Part shown: positions 42,359-53,603 of the stretch, piece by piece | How positions within the stretch are numbered: the first letter of the stretch is position 1 | How the letters are laid out: every line of letters starts with the position of its first letter | NCBI GenBank assembly: GCA_943736015.1 | Contig: OX031072.1 | Span: forward strand, 17,573,501 to 17,637,500 | Length of the DNA: 64,000 nucleotides | Origin: Tridacna crocea | Lineage: Eukaryota > Mollusca > Bivalvia > Cardiida > Cardiidae | Direction of reading: 5' to 3' | Position numbers and translations under genes: made by a program | The notes under the pieces: generated by a model | The model's database searches: none | Told to the model about the DNA's origin: nothing | What the model saw: only the letters and a program-made list of their open reading frames with translations

Positions 42359-43079
42359 TTATTTCCTCTGATTATTTTGTCAACAAATGCCACTTTTAAA
42401 GTAGTGATCTCAAGTCAATTAACCGATATTTTGAAAAAAAAAAGTAGTTCCAGATTTTTGGCAGGAGGAAAATAACCACTGTAACGGGGAAATAATTCAC
42501 CCCAGCTTAAATTACGACATTTCTTTACCCATAATATTTCTATAACTAGACACATGAAATATAATAAACAAGAATACAATAACACCTTGAATTGAAAATA
42601 CTCCTATAACCGAAAATTAATTACTGCACTAGGTTGTCATTTGAAATATGAAATATATTAAAAATAATATTTAAAATACAGTTCCAATGACATCTGCTCC
42701 GCATGGCCTTTAGGTTAATTAGAAACTAGTGAAGTATTCGCCCTTTTGAATGGCTAAATAACCTTGGATTCAACGTAACTTCTAAAACGTTAGCTTTTTA
42801 CAGATAGAAGATATTCAAGATGCTGCACATTATGATTGTAACAAGGATAACAGTGGTCAGACAGATCTCTATCTTTCTGCACAAAGAGAAAGATTGGCAA
42901 AATTAATTTAGTGTCGTCTTCAGACTTGCGTGGATAAAAGGCTTTCTAAAGCGTAGACGGTACTTTAGCATCATTTATATAGATCGTGTCCTCTGATACC
43001 ATTGTTAAAAACGTGCTTTGAAATTGATCTAGACAAGAAATCATTGAATTTTAGCGTCATTTTGATAGAGATTTAAATC
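42359..43079. other. no recognised feature, very AT-rich
   Basis: No family member or exon-like block was seen. Confidence 0.45.
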
Positions 43080-43206
43080 CCAAACTATCCAGTGAATTAA
43101 CGATTCTGTGCAACAGGCTTTTGAAAACATTGTGGACATATTTATTTGTCTACAATAGCTTTTAATATCTAGACAAGCCCAAGGTTTTGTTATCTGCTAA
43201 AGAGTT
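43080..43206 (+). repeat. family A relic
   Basis: caggcttttgaaaacattgt and atctagacaagcccaaggtt-ttgttatctgctaaagagtt are family A flanks. The hairpin centre is deleted. Confidence 0.5.
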
Positions 43207-43255
43207 AACCTAATTCTTGGATCTTCTGATTGTTCTTGCGGCAGCTGGTGCCTAA

Positions 43256-43258
<3 letters not shown>

Positions 43259-43305
<47 letters not shown>

Positions 43306-43308
43306 AAG
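43259..43308. repeat. (AG)n(ACAG)n microsatellite
   Basis: About fourteen AG repeats are followed by four ACAG repeats. Confidence 0.95.
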
Positions 43309-43485
43309 GGAAAGACGACAGGTGCATTGCTATGGAGCGAACGACAGACATTGAGGTTCGCACATACAGAGGTCCACATAGTTATACAGATAGAGTATTA
43401 GAGACAGACACACAACATTACTGCTGAATAAACAATTATAAATTTCGAATGTGAAAAAAATAAGAAAGATGTAGTAAGCCTTTTT

Positions 43486-44427
43486 AGCTCACCTGAGCAC
43501 AACGTGCTCAAGGGGAGCTTTTAGGATCATCCGGTGACCGTCGTCCGTCGTGCGTCAGTGCGTCGTGCGTCGTCAACAATTTTTCAAACATCAACTCCTC
43601 CTAAATCGCTGGGCCAATTTGGACCAAACTTGGCCGGAACGTTCCTTGGGAGGTCCTCTATAAAAACTGTTCACAGAATTTGATTCCGTCAAAAACTCTG
43701 CTTGCCATGGAAACGAAATGGAATTTTTTAGGAAATTCTTTAAAAATCTTCTTCTCTAAAATCGCAGGCAAGATTTCAAAATAATTTAATAGAGATGTTC
43801 CTTGGGTGACCCTTTTCAAAACTTGTTCGCGAAATTTTGATCCGTCAAGAAACATGGCTCTGGTGAATGGGGGCTTCTTGCACTATACAGAAATGAAGAA
43901 ATTCTTTAAAATTCTTCTTCTCTGAAACGGCTTGTAAGATTTTGAAATAATTTCACAGCGATGTTCCTTGGATGACCCTTTTCAAAAATTGTTCGCGAAC
44001 TTTTGATCCGTCAAGAAACATGGCTCTGGTGAATGGGGGCTACTTGCACTATAGGGCAATGAAGAAATTCTTAAAAATTCTTCTTCTCTGAAACGGCTTG
44101 TCAGATTTTGGAAAATTTTCACAGAGATATTCCTTGGGTGACCCTTTTCAAAAATTGTTCGTGAAAGTTTGATTCGTCGAGAAACATTGCCCTGGTGAAT
44201 GGGGGCTACTTGCACTACACGTATATGGAAATGAAGAAATTCTTGAAAATTCTTCTTCTCTGCAACTGCTGGTCAGATTTCGAAAGGACTTTTACAGGTG
44301 ACCTTTAAAAAATTGCTTGTCAAAATAATATTTTGTTTCCAGTGTTTCAATACCTTCAAAAAAAAAAGGCTATGGTCCTCTAAAAAATTCAGGTGAGCGA
44401 TCCAGGGCCATTTTGGTCCTCTTGTTT
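43486..44427 (+). mobile_element. pearl/CvA-like element with ~167-bp internal tandem repeats
   Basis: It begins with a hairpin, agctcacctgagcac-aac-gtgctcaaggggagct, and ends gtgagcgatccagggccatt-ttggtcctcttgttt. Between them, gatgttccttgggtgaccct units start at 43793, 43960 and 44126 (periods 167 and 166), with degenerate units before and after. A leading gtccgtcgtgcgtc stretch precedes the array. Terminal structure plus a tandem core matches bivalve pearl/CvA elements, which have been linked to Helentron-derived non-autonomous elements. No coding capacity is present. Confidence 0.65.
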
Positions 44428-44576
44428 AAAGAATTCTTAACAGATTCCGTATAATTACGGCCCTGAGGAAGGGTCTAGCAAAAACGTTGTGTATGTGGGG
44501 TGGGGGATACCAAGTGTAAGTACCAAGTATTTTCTCCTTTTCCCCTTTATGTTTCGGTCCTTTTTAGGTAGTGGAC
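44428..44576 (+). repeat. family A relic
   Basis: ctgaggaagggtctagcaaa and ccaagtattttctccttttc retain the family A order with most of the hairpin gone. Confidence 0.4.
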
Positions 44577-44928
44577 CTATAAAACTTCTAGTGCAGCATG
44601 GCATAAAATTTCTTGATAGATGAAAAATACCGATTTATACAGATGTAATACTTATGTACATTTTTAACCGACCAGAAATTCTTTTGATGTCTATCTTAAA
44701 ATTGTTTGTTGATACTTATGTTTGTTTCCGGAAAAGGGAGTAATTGTTATCTCCCTTTGTAATGAGAATAATAGTGGTATTTATTTCATAAATGATAACG
44801 CTAAGAAGGACACAAACGATAAAAGGGCGAGGTTAAAGTAGTACAATAATACTCATTTTTAATCATTGCAAAATTTGCAGGATAAAATAATAGTAAAAAT
44901 ATCTGTTTTCTATTAAGGGTACATAACC
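44577..44928 (+). mobile_element. family G MITE (diverged copy 3)
   Basis: ggtagtggacctataaaact on the left and gggtacataacc on the right. The right target TTAA (44929-44932) is shared with family A copy 13; the left is TTTA. The interior blocks ccgaccagaaattcttttga and agtagtacaataatactcat match the other G copies. Confidence 0.7.
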
Positions 44929-44932
44929 TTAA

Positions 44933-45160
44933 CCTTTATAATGCTTTCCCAAACAAGCCCTAGTTTCTATGTGTCTGCAGTAAAAGTCTTTTGAAAACAC
45001 TGTGGGAAAAGGAGAAATTGTTCGTAAAGAGCAATTTCTCCTTTTCCCTCAGTGTTTTCTACCCTTTTTGGGAGCTTTCTGCCATTTTCTCAAAATCTGA
45101 AATTGTCGTCTGCAAACTCTTTCAATTAGGAAGAGTCCAAAATTTGTCGTTTGGGAAAAG
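44933..45160 (+). mobile_element. family A MITE (copy 13, GCTCG subfamily)
   Basis: It is flanked by TTAA (44929-44932, 45161-45164) and is 228 bp long. It shares aagccctagtttctatgtgt and the gaaattg…caatttc arms with copy 4. The tip gttcgtaaagagc has two unpaired changes. Confidence 0.85.
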
Positions 45161-45439
45161 GTTAAGCCACAAATTTCATCCTCTGAGCCACATCAAATCT
45201 GTCGTTTTCCAATGGTTCCTATACAAAAAAAAGAAATCTAAGAACAGTGTCATAGGGTAAAGAGTACAATCCAAAATGCCCCGTGAGTTCCAGAGTTTAC
45301 ATAAACGTCTAATTTAGAGATTCCAGCACAGTTTTATCTAAATAAAATCAAATAGATTTCCCCTTGCATAATGAATTCCGAGCAGCCCTCCCAATTATTG
45401 GGAAAAAACATCTATTGGAACAAAAATTTTCCTTAAAAC

Positions 45440-45560
45440 GCTGTGACCGTTAGCGGTGGTTTGAGATGTTTTTGCGGTCAGTGTAAATCAAGATGAGACT
45501 GCACACAACGCGCATTTTGATCCTTGACCTACACTGGCCGTTATTTGTCTAATACACTGA
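45440..45560 (+). repeat. family B MITE, eroded
   Basis: gcggtcagtgtaaatcaaga-tgagactgcac faces cgcgcattttgatccttgac-ctacactggcc. Outer parts are lost, though gttagcggtggtttgaga may be the left end. Confidence 0.55.
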
Positions 45561-46312
45561 CCCTAGAAGCCTTGTCAAAGAAATATCTTGAAGCTTTTTA
45601 TGCTCTGATGATTAATCCATTTCACTCCATTCTGACACAAAGTGTTGAAGCAAATACTTTCTACTGTCGTTTGTGTTTTTTTCTGTTCTAACAACATATC
45701 ACCGCCATATAAGGTAACAGCACCCGAAGACAATATGGCCGCACAATATTATGGCCTTGAAAACAGTTACCAAAACAAACGATCATCTGTAGGCGGCGAC
45801 TGCTACCTTCCCAGAAATACAAGGCTTAAACAATTTTCAAACACAAAACAAATTGCCTAATTATTCAACGTTTTTTCCCCAATTTTCGTCACATCAGGGC
45901 TTGCAGGCTTGAATATAGTCTTTGGAAAAGTCATTTTCTTTCTTTCGATAATGCAGGTTTGGTTTCCAGGAAACATTCATCAAACGTGAGTAATATCTAT
46001 GGCCAACTTATTATAACGAGATAGCACTTTCAAAGCCGGTGTAAAAAAAAACAGAAAAGAAAAAATATTTATACAACATGACGCTTGAAACAATTAGCCG
46101 TAATAGCTTGCTTGGTACTGGCTTCACTGCAACAGACAAAAGGGTGAAATCTTATTTTATTTACGATTCATGAGCTACAGTCACGAAAACCGCTCTAAAT
46201 ATTGTTCTTATTCTTAATCCACAGCCCGTAAGTTCGACTTACTGAGCCGTTTCTGTGGCCCGGTCAGATTGTATGCCTGTAGAGTTCAAAGTTAAAGATC
46301 TAGGCCGCTTAT
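45561..46312. other. unassigned; a 72-codon frame at 45642-45860
   Basis: The plus frame contains PEDNMAAQYYGLENSYQ and is compositionally balanced, but the only splice-like signal (atataag|gtaaca) is a donor inside it. No exon is called. Confidence 0.3.
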
Positions 46313-46710
46313 TTAATGCACATTTAACAAAAAGTTTGTTGGCGCAAAAATACAATCGTCTAAATAATATATTTTTTCAAAGAATGACGCATGGAATAAA
46401 CATGCTGACTGTTTAACAAATATTTTCCAAATGCATTTCCGGTTTTCACCGGATGTTAAGTCGGAAGTACAAACTGCGACCATAGAGAAATATTGCCTAG
46501 TAACTAATTTAGTGACAAGCAAAATTGGAGGACTGTGACAGATATTCATAAGAGGAGCGGCCTTTTCTATAAGAAAGCTTGAATATATGAACATTACCCT
46601 CATTTATATATTTATTTATCTAGTTTATCTATTTATTTAACTATTTTATCTATTAACACAGTAACTATTATCTATTTTGAGTTTTAACCGTAAAACGTAT
46701 CGTCCGTAAT

Positions 46711-46898
46711 CTAGGACTTGAAGACATGAACATCTGCAAAAAAAAAGTCAAAAGCTAAATGTATATTAGGGGAATATCTGAATAGAATCAATCCAAACTC
46801 ATCTTTATTACATGCAAAACATGCATCAGGGTTTCGTGTAACACTTGGCAACTTAGCAGTGTTGTTAGGTTCAATGAAGGCGTCAAACTGCTTCCGAA
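46711..46898 (-). CDS. weak candidate exon, unidentified
   Basis: On the minus strand the acceptor gtgttcctctgtatacag is followed by a frame (phase 2) reading RKQFDAFIEPNNTAKLPSV and then DACFACNKDEFGLILF, ending at TAG 46711-46713. A second acceptor-like tttttttttgcag lies inside near the end, so the true exon may be shorter. A further minus frame at 46313-46603 could be a continuation but lacks clean junctions. No family was recognised. Confidence 0.2.
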
Positions 46899-46939
46899 CT
46901 GTATACAGAGGAACACACGATATATGAAATATACAAACT

Positions 46940-47105
46940 GACACTGCTTCGGTATTCACAAACCATCCCTGAGAAATTTTCAGTTTTTACATCTGAGATT
47001 TTCTAACTTCTCAAGCAAAAGTGTGGTAGAAACCATGCAGCTTAAGCTCCATGGTTTCTACCACACTTATGCCCGAGTATTTAGAAGTGGCATTTATTAA
47101 TACCG
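46940..47105. repeat. family F-like element with a different central hairpin
   Basis: tcggtattcacaaaccatcc and atctgagattttctaacttc fit the F left half. The centre is instead aagtgtggtagaaaccatg (47019-47037) and its perfect inverse catggtttctaccacactt (47050-47068), around agcttaagct. Confidence 0.6.
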
Positions 47106-47194
47106 TGATACCTCTTTTTATCAATCTCTGCCTAAACTATCAAAAACCAATCTCCAACTTGAAACGTTAATGCCATTTACTGTCATAATGATCC

Positions 47195-47340
47195 ATGGTA
47201 ATATCAAAAGAAAACATTGTGCATGGTAACCACCATTTTCTTCACAGTGTTTTCTTCTGTGTTAGAGATTTCATAAATTTCCTTACCGAAGCTTCACTGC
47301 ACATGTCATTTGTAAATGCCATGAATATTGATGAGTGAAC
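47195..47340 (+). repeat. family A relic
   Basis: catggtaaccaccattttct and aaatgccatgaatattgatg-agtgaac are family A scraps. Confidence 0.4.
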
Positions 47341-47550
47341 AATTTTGATATATATACAGCACACCGTTCAAAACAGTTTATTTGTTACTCCCATAAAGAT
47401 TTCAAAATAGGAGTATTAGAGCTTGGGTAAAGAGAAGTGGGATCTGAAACTGTGGTATTTGAATTAGTTTCTGTCCATTTGTCCAGCTATAAACAAAATG
47501 GGACCGACCAGCATTTTCACCTTTTCCCATCATGTGTTCAAACGATTCTA

Positions 47551-47712
47551 GGACAATTGCCCCCTGGACCATTCTTCCCCCCAGGACAATTCCCCCCGTA
47601 CAATTGCCCCCCCCGCCCCCCCCCCCGAGGACAATACCCCCCGGACTTCTGGGGGAGGGGAATCGTCCTCAGGGGGTGTTTTGTCCGGGGGGCGGGGGAG
47701 GGGGCAATTGTA
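47551..47712. repeat. C/G-rich element with ggacaattgcccccc motifs
   Basis: aggacaattgccccctggac, ccaggacaattccccc, gtacaattgccccc and caggacaatacccccc-like units run on the left, and the mirrored gggggaggggaatcgtcctc and gagggggcaattgtattgg on the right. It can fold as a whole. Open frames here are Pro/Gly low-complexity artefacts on both strands. Confidence 0.7.
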
Positions 47713-47939
47713 TTGGTACGGTTCAAACAAAGCTTTCTTTTTTGAGTCATTCAAACATGGAATTGTTCGGTTGAGTGTTTATGAGGCAAAACATCTTTAT
47801 GCATCCGACACAATTCCAAAATTACTCATACCAAGTCGAGTCCGTCATGATCCCAGTCATAAACTTGTATCATTCTCGACTTCTTGTTTACGAATGCTCA
47901 TAAAATTATTCGTATAAGTTCAGTAACTGAAAAGCAAAC

Positions 47940-48570
47940 TAATGGGCCTTAAAAGCTTTACTGAGAGTGCCCAAGTTATTGCCCTACAGTAAAATTCGGC
48001 CCCACACCGGGGTCACAAATTTTACATAGGCTTATATAGAGAAAACTTCAAAAACTTCTTCGACTTAACCATTAGGCCTAGGGCCACCAAATTTTGCATT
48101 TAGCTTTATCCAGTAGGCTTCTGCCGAAAGGGCCCAAGATATAGCCCTGGGGCCAAGTTTGGCCCTACCCGAGGGGTCAGAAGTTCTACATGGGCTGATA
48201 TGCATGTATAATGAACTCTTCAAAACCTTCTTATTACAAGTTGTAAAACCTAGAACAACCAAATTTCTCCATGTCTCAGGGTTCTCATCTTTTACTGGGC
48301 CTTTTGTTGAGAAAGTTTTAAAATATTGTTAATAACCACGTATTCCAGATATGCATTATTTGGTAAAGGGTTTTATCTTGTTTACCTCTACCAGGATTCA
48401 ATTTGTTATAGCTCTGTGGTCAAAAATGCCTTTAGCCTGGGGTCATAACATTCTCGCATGACTTTATGATGAAAATTCTGTAACTATGTCTTCTAGGTTG
48501 AAACTAGTTGGTCAAGTATTGTATTCTCTGGCTTGTTGGGTTTTACTTATCAGCCAGTGGAGCGATACAG
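47940..48570 (+). mobile_element. pearl-like element, second lineage, decayed
   Basis: Units with attgccctacagtaaaattc-ggcccc, atagccctggggccaagttt-ggccctacc and ggggtcagaagttctacatg-ggct recur at about 165 bp. A terminal-like gccagtggagcgatacagaa occurs at 48552. The ccctcttgttt end is missing. Confidence 0.55.
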
Positions 48571-49035
48571 AAACATCTTGCCTATCTTCTCTACTGACTT
48601 TTCTGTTAAGGGAAAAACACGGACCCCAACAGATTTTGGGTTTTGTATTCCACTCACTGTGAAGCCAACAAGGTTTCAACGCAAAGTCATATTAAGGATA
48701 GATTTAGTAACAAACTCCTAAAACGACAGTTCACAACACCTTCAACTTTTGTATCAAAGACAGAGAACCATGTGGGGTCCTTATGAACCCCACGCGGTAT
48801 GATTGATGTTAAGCCTTCATATAGCCAGATACCCCTAATTCTGAGCTACCAGCCGGAACAAACACAAACAGACATACGAAAGACGTTGCAACTTAATCTC
48901 ATGAAGATGTCTAGAAGCTATCATGAAGCTATTTCGTGTACTGTGGGACTAACTCCTCTAAAATCATATCTTCGTGTAGGCTTCGTGTGTGATTCGGATT
49001 CGGTTAACATCGTTCATATTTTGGCTGATTTTGGT
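48571..49035. other. no recognised feature
   Basis: catgtggggtccttatgaac-cccacgcggtatg (48769-48800) is a short inverted repeat (gtgggg / cccac). Open frames of 62 and 81 codons lack support. Confidence 0.35.
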
Positions 49036-49039
49036 TTAA

Positions 49040-49428
49040 GGTAAGACGTGTGTAATGCACTTCCGGTGAAAATTCTAATTGTTTGATACATAAGGACAAA
49101 TAAGGATTTGTGCAGAAATAATATTTTTGCAACTTTGTAACGGATCAGAAATTCCGTTTATGTCTATCTTGAAATTATTTTTTGATACTTTTAATAGTTT
49201 TCTGAAAAGGGAGGTAATTATTTTTCTGAAAAGGGAGGTAATTATTATCTCTTTTTGAATTAAGAATATATAGTGGTTTTGGATTAATAAATGATAATTC
49301 AAAGATGGAAAAATGGAAAAAATGAATCGGTTAAAGTAGTTCAATAATACTCATTTTTAATTATAGAAAATTTTGCAGAATGATATTTTATTGGAAAAAT
49401 AGCTGTTTTCCATTACACAGGTCTTACC
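49040..49428 (-). mobile_element. family G MITE (copy 2)
   Basis: It is flanked by TTAA (49036-49039, 49429-49432) and is 389 bp. The ends are ggtaagacgtgtgtaatgc and cattacacaggtcttacc. It is in the opposite orientation to copy 1. ctgaaaagggaggtaattat is tandemly doubled near 49200-49248. Confidence 0.88.
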
Positions 49429-49432
49429 TTAA

Positions 49433-50444
49433 AACTTCGCAGGAGACTGACAGGTTGTTTTTCGTATTTTCTTCCAGTGTCGCTTCCCAACAGGGTACGT
49501 AAGCATCAAATGGAAGGAAGACCATTTAAATGTCAGGCACTTAGATGAGGCAGAAAAGGAACTTTGAATGGAATCTTGGTACATGTATCTTAATCGTTCC
49601 TACGCGTAATGATTGCACTTTATTGCTGTACTAAATCGAGATGTACTTGACCAAGACACATTTTCCGGGGCATTTAGCTTGGGATCGTTCTCTCAAATGT
49701 CCAGAAAAGTGATGTGAAAAAGGAAGCCGCCCTCAATTAGGCGGTATTTACTTACAAATACACGATTCTCTGTAACTCTTTCAGAGCAAAAAAAGTATAC
49801 ATGTAACTATACCTCTTCGACGGATACAAATACGATCCATTTAAACTTCATTTTCAACTTTATAGGATTGACAAAATAATCAGGCGATATAGATCTACAT
49901 TGAACGTTCTGTGCAGCTTGATCTCGATTTATGACGTCAGCGAAAACCTTTCTTTCAACCCATGGCACTGAAACGATTAGGAAAGTTCACAATGTGGTTC
50001 CCTATTAGAAGCATTAGAAAAACTCTCTTAATTCAACAGAGCTTCCGGTTTCACTACCCTAAAAGCTAAATTCAAATGGAAGTAAAGCAATATCCGCTGC
50101 TATCCTGTAGGGGTTCCATGGCTTGGCCTTTATAATTGTTTCAAATAAGGTACCATCAAAACCTAACCTTTTAACCTCGCAATGTTTCAAGTCTTTCACT
50201 TGAGCAACAAAAAGTTTTCAAACTACATTCAGATCTTAAATTTTAAAAGTAGCAATTTATCTTGGACTGGGAAAATCATCATTTCGCTTTCTTCAAATCT
50301 ATATGACAGAAAGGTATAGTACTCAACCCTGAGGAGTTGTGTTCTATGGGCACAACCTACTTTTGTACTATGAACTATTTCTTTACATAAATGTCTATAC
50401 TCATTATTATACTATTACATATATTATACTTATTGTTTTTGTCG
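49433..50444. other. unassigned; family B core relic at 49886-49935
   Basis: gatatagatctacattgaac and gtgcagcttgatctcgattt form a weak B core. Nothing else was recognised. Confidence 0.4.
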
Positions 50445-51200
50445 GTCGGTTATTCTAGCCCTGTGGTCAAATTTGGCCTTGACCCGAGGATCACAAGTTT
50501 TATATGGGCTTATATTGGGAAAACTTTAAAAATCTTCTCGTAACGAGCCATAATGTCTAGGGCTACTCAATTTGGCATCTAGCTTTATCAAGTGGTTATC
50601 TACCAAGGGTGCCCAAATTATAGCCCTGGGATCAAATTTGGTCTTGTCCTGGGGGTCACAAGTTTTACGTGGGCTCATATTGGGAAAAATTTAAAAATCT
50701 ACTTGTACCTAGCTATAATGCCTGGGAATACCATATTTTGCATATATCTTTATCTAGAGGGCCTCTACCAGGAGGGCCCAAATTATAGCTTGGGGTTCAG
50801 TTTGTCCCCACACCAGGGGTCACAAGTTTTACATGAGCTGTTGTGGTGAAAACTCTGTTTTCTTACTAACCATAATAAAGACTAGGGCTACTAAATTCAG
50901 CCTTGTCTCATGGGGCCTAAGTTTTACAGGGCCTCGAAAATCTTCTTGTTTATAATCACACATTCTAGACCTGTATTATTTGGTATGAGGCTTTATCTTG
51001 TGGATCTCTACCAAGTAATTGTAGCTTTGCAGTCAAAATTGGCTTTGCCCGGGGGTCATAACTTTCTCGTAGGATTTCATAGAAAAAATGTATATCTTTT
51101 AAGTTTGAAACCAATAAGCCAAGTATTGTAATGTTCAGCTTGTAGTGTTTTACTAATTTGCCAGTGGAGCGATGCAGGGTCGTCATGGCCCTCTTGTTAC
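50445..51200 (+). mobile_element. pearl-like element, second lineage
   Basis: Tandem units with tagccctgtggtcaaatttg (50455), tagccctgggatcaaatttg (50621) and tagcttggggttcagtttg (50784) have ~165-bp spacing. The end reads cagtggagcgatgcagggtc-gtcatggccctcttgtt, the counterpart of the 43486 element terminus. The 5' start was not identified. Confidence 0.65.
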
Positions 51201-52132
51201 AGTATTTCTTACTTGTCTGGAACGGAACTTTTATTTAAGTCTCATGTCAAATTGCTACGATTTGCTGCTCTTGTTTCATTATCATTTGGCCTTGAACCTT
51301 GATATTTGGTATTTATCTTTATTTCACACCTTTACTGCTTAGTACTCAAGTGACCGATAAAGGACCATCATGGTCCTTTTGTTTCAGAAATTGCCATACA
51401 TTTAAGCAGTATCGATACACTGTTGACTACATGGCTTTTCTTGGAACGAAACTGGTTTGTAGAACCGTTCCATATTGAGGTGATGAGGGGTAAACATCTG
51501 TTTAGTGATTCTTACGCACATCATACTAAGAGACAGTATCTGTCATTTCACAAATATCAAAAGGTAATTTTATCAAAAGTTAAGAAAAATAGTCAAAAGT
51601 ACCAATGCTTTAAGAAAACGCTAATGGCGATTTTGAATGCTCAGAAATATAAGTTTCCTCTGTAAGAAGTTTCTGCCTTCAATTACTGCCATTATTTATC
51701 TCTGTTTCGCGTGCTTCAGTCTGACCAAGGGGGAAGAAACCACTTGTCGAGAATAGCGTGACTTTATCTGACCGGCAAGGCTTGGTACTTAAACCCTGAC
51801 AAATTATCTCTCGAAAAGGAGAGAAAAGTATCTCTGAGCTCGCGTGCACTACTTCACTCCAATAATTGAAGGAATAATGTTGGTTTGTTGTTTTCTCGAA
51901 AGTTCTTCATCCCTGTATGCAGAGAGTCGTTGTTTTGTGTACCAATGTTACTATATATCACACGCTCTGCTGCCAACGCCTTATTTCCGTAATGCAGTGC
52001 ACCACTTTTGAAACAATTAGGTAAATTGTCTTTTTCCCCAAAAATTATACCGTTAAATCTTTGTATTAATCCCTCCTTCGCATTAAACATCTAAAAATTT
52101 CCTTGGAGTTCAAAATAAACACAACGGACATT
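51201..52132. other. terminal pearl-like scrap, otherwise unassigned
   Basis: tcaagtgaccgataaaggac-catcatggtccttttgttt (51347-51386) is the pearl-like terminus alone. Frames of about 80 codons at 51423-51665 and 51854-52090 show no motif. Confidence 0.4.
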
Positions 52133-52405
52133 TTTAATGGCCCACCCTGGTGGCTCAGTGCTGAGCGTGTTGGACTCATGATCTGGTGGTTGTGAGTTCG
52201 ATACCCGGTTGAGGCCAACTTTCTTTCCGGCTTTTTTTCGCCTCTCACCTCTGCTGAAGCAAGCGAGAAAAGTAGTCGGTGGCTTTGGAAAGAAAGTCCG
52301 GTCAGTACCGGTGTGAGCAAGCCAGGAAACACATGTACGTCACTGACCGCCATGATATGACCTTAGCTGTAAAAGTACCGTTAAACTCCAATACAACAAA
52401 CCAAC
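52133..52405 (+). mobile_element. tRNA-derived SINE, family S (copy 3)
   Basis: The A box is ggtggctcagtgctgagcgt and the B box ggttgtgagttcgatacccg. The body has cgcctctcacctctgctgaa and gtacgtcactgaccgccatg, and it ends accgttaaactccaatacaa with a caaccaaccaac tail at 52397-52410. The B box and tail identify RNA polymerase III-type retroposition. Confidence 0.82.
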
Positions 52406-52466
52406 CAACGACATTTTAAAGTGCTTTATCAAGCTTAATTATGTCTTAAATGTCCCGTGCAAAGCG

Positions 52467-52527
52467 GAGACAGTGTAGATCATACACGTGACTGGACCGG
52501 AGAAGTCTGATCTTGATCTACAGTGGC
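52467..52527. repeat. family B hairpin core
   Basis: gacagtgtagatcatacacg faces gaagtctgatcttgatctac. The left arm has lost the gatcagac motif. Confidence 0.55.
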
Positions 52528-52830
52528 TGCAAAAGCAACATATGTTTTGAAAAGCACTGAAGGGCAAGCAAGAAGCATTAGCATTGCTAACTTACAAACT
52601 GTTTTTGTGACAAGCACTGTTCTAATAATGCTTGTCATTTTATCTGAAATAAGTTTTAGATTACACACGCAATGTAGCCATCACCTTAACTCGCGTTGTC
52701 GAGATCAATTATAGGTAAAATAGATCTTGGGATCTGTTGTGAAAATTTTGAATTGCAATCTTCGAAATTTCCCTCTTTCTTGTATATTGCATCTAGATCA
52801 CAACAGATATTAGCAATAACCACCTTTAAC

Positions 52831-53030
52831 TTTTCACCACACAATCCAGACTTTTGACTCCGAGAAAGAAGTCTTTTGAAAACATTACGGGAAAAGGAGA
52901 AAATGCTGATAACCAGCATTTTCTCCTTTAACTATAATTTTTTCTACCCTTCCCGAACCAAATTTAATTGTTTTAGTCACAATTATTTTGTCGTCAGTAA
53001 ATGCTTTCAATTTGGACCAGTCGTTTGCTA
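52831..53030 (+). mobile_element. family A MITE (copy 14, right end lost)
   Basis: The left target TTAA is at 52827-52830. The hairpin (gctgataaccagc tip) is intact apart from a damaged tctcctttaactataatttt arm. The right terminus is replaced by unrelated sequence after ccagtcgtttgc. Confidence 0.8.
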
Positions 53031-53477
53031 GAGAGCCAAATAATGTTTTAATTTTTCCAGAACTGAAATAAATTTTCTTGAGAAAGGACACGAGATCACA
53101 ACCTTGCTCGAAATGTGTAATGTATACTATCAAGAAAATAAAGCTATGCATGTTTCAAGTTCGTTAACTAGATACATGTAACATTATTTATATCGGTTTT
53201 AAGCATTTCGGTTTGTAAGGCAAGTGCGTCACTTTGTCAAACACTGGACATATCCAGTCAATATCGGGTTAAATGTTACGTAATATCTTACAACAGGCAA
53301 ATCACAAAAAGTGCACGTACAGCTGCTTGCGAGGCCAGATGAACTCCCATTTCCTTCTTGCGAGTCGGAAGATGTCAATGCAACGTAGTCAGGCATTTGA
53401 AGTCGAAGTATATTATGGGTCAATTTTGTTAACAACCGTCTACATCACAAGGTACAAAGTTCCTGTGGCGTCCAGAA
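53031..53477. other. no recognised feature
   Basis: No repeat family or supported exon was seen. Confidence 0.4.
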
Positions 53478-53590
53478 AATTTACCGAAAACAAAAAGTTT
53501 CGATCAAAGTCAGCCTACGCGTACTGCGGATGTGGACACGGGTCGATACATTTCGCAGGTCTACGCATTAGGTCCCCTTTCCGAAAAGCA
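53478..53590 (+). repeat. family C/E element, E-type core and right part
   Basis: aaaaagtttcgatcaaagtc-agcctacgcg, gtcgatacatttcgcaggtc and tacgcattaggtcccctttc are E blocks with a broken hairpin. Confidence 0.55.
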
Positions 53591-53603
53591 TGTCCTGTGT
53601 ATG

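Noticed and set aside
47437..47774. Pro/Gly-rich open frames on both strands
   Set aside because: They are translations of a C-run/G-run repeat element.
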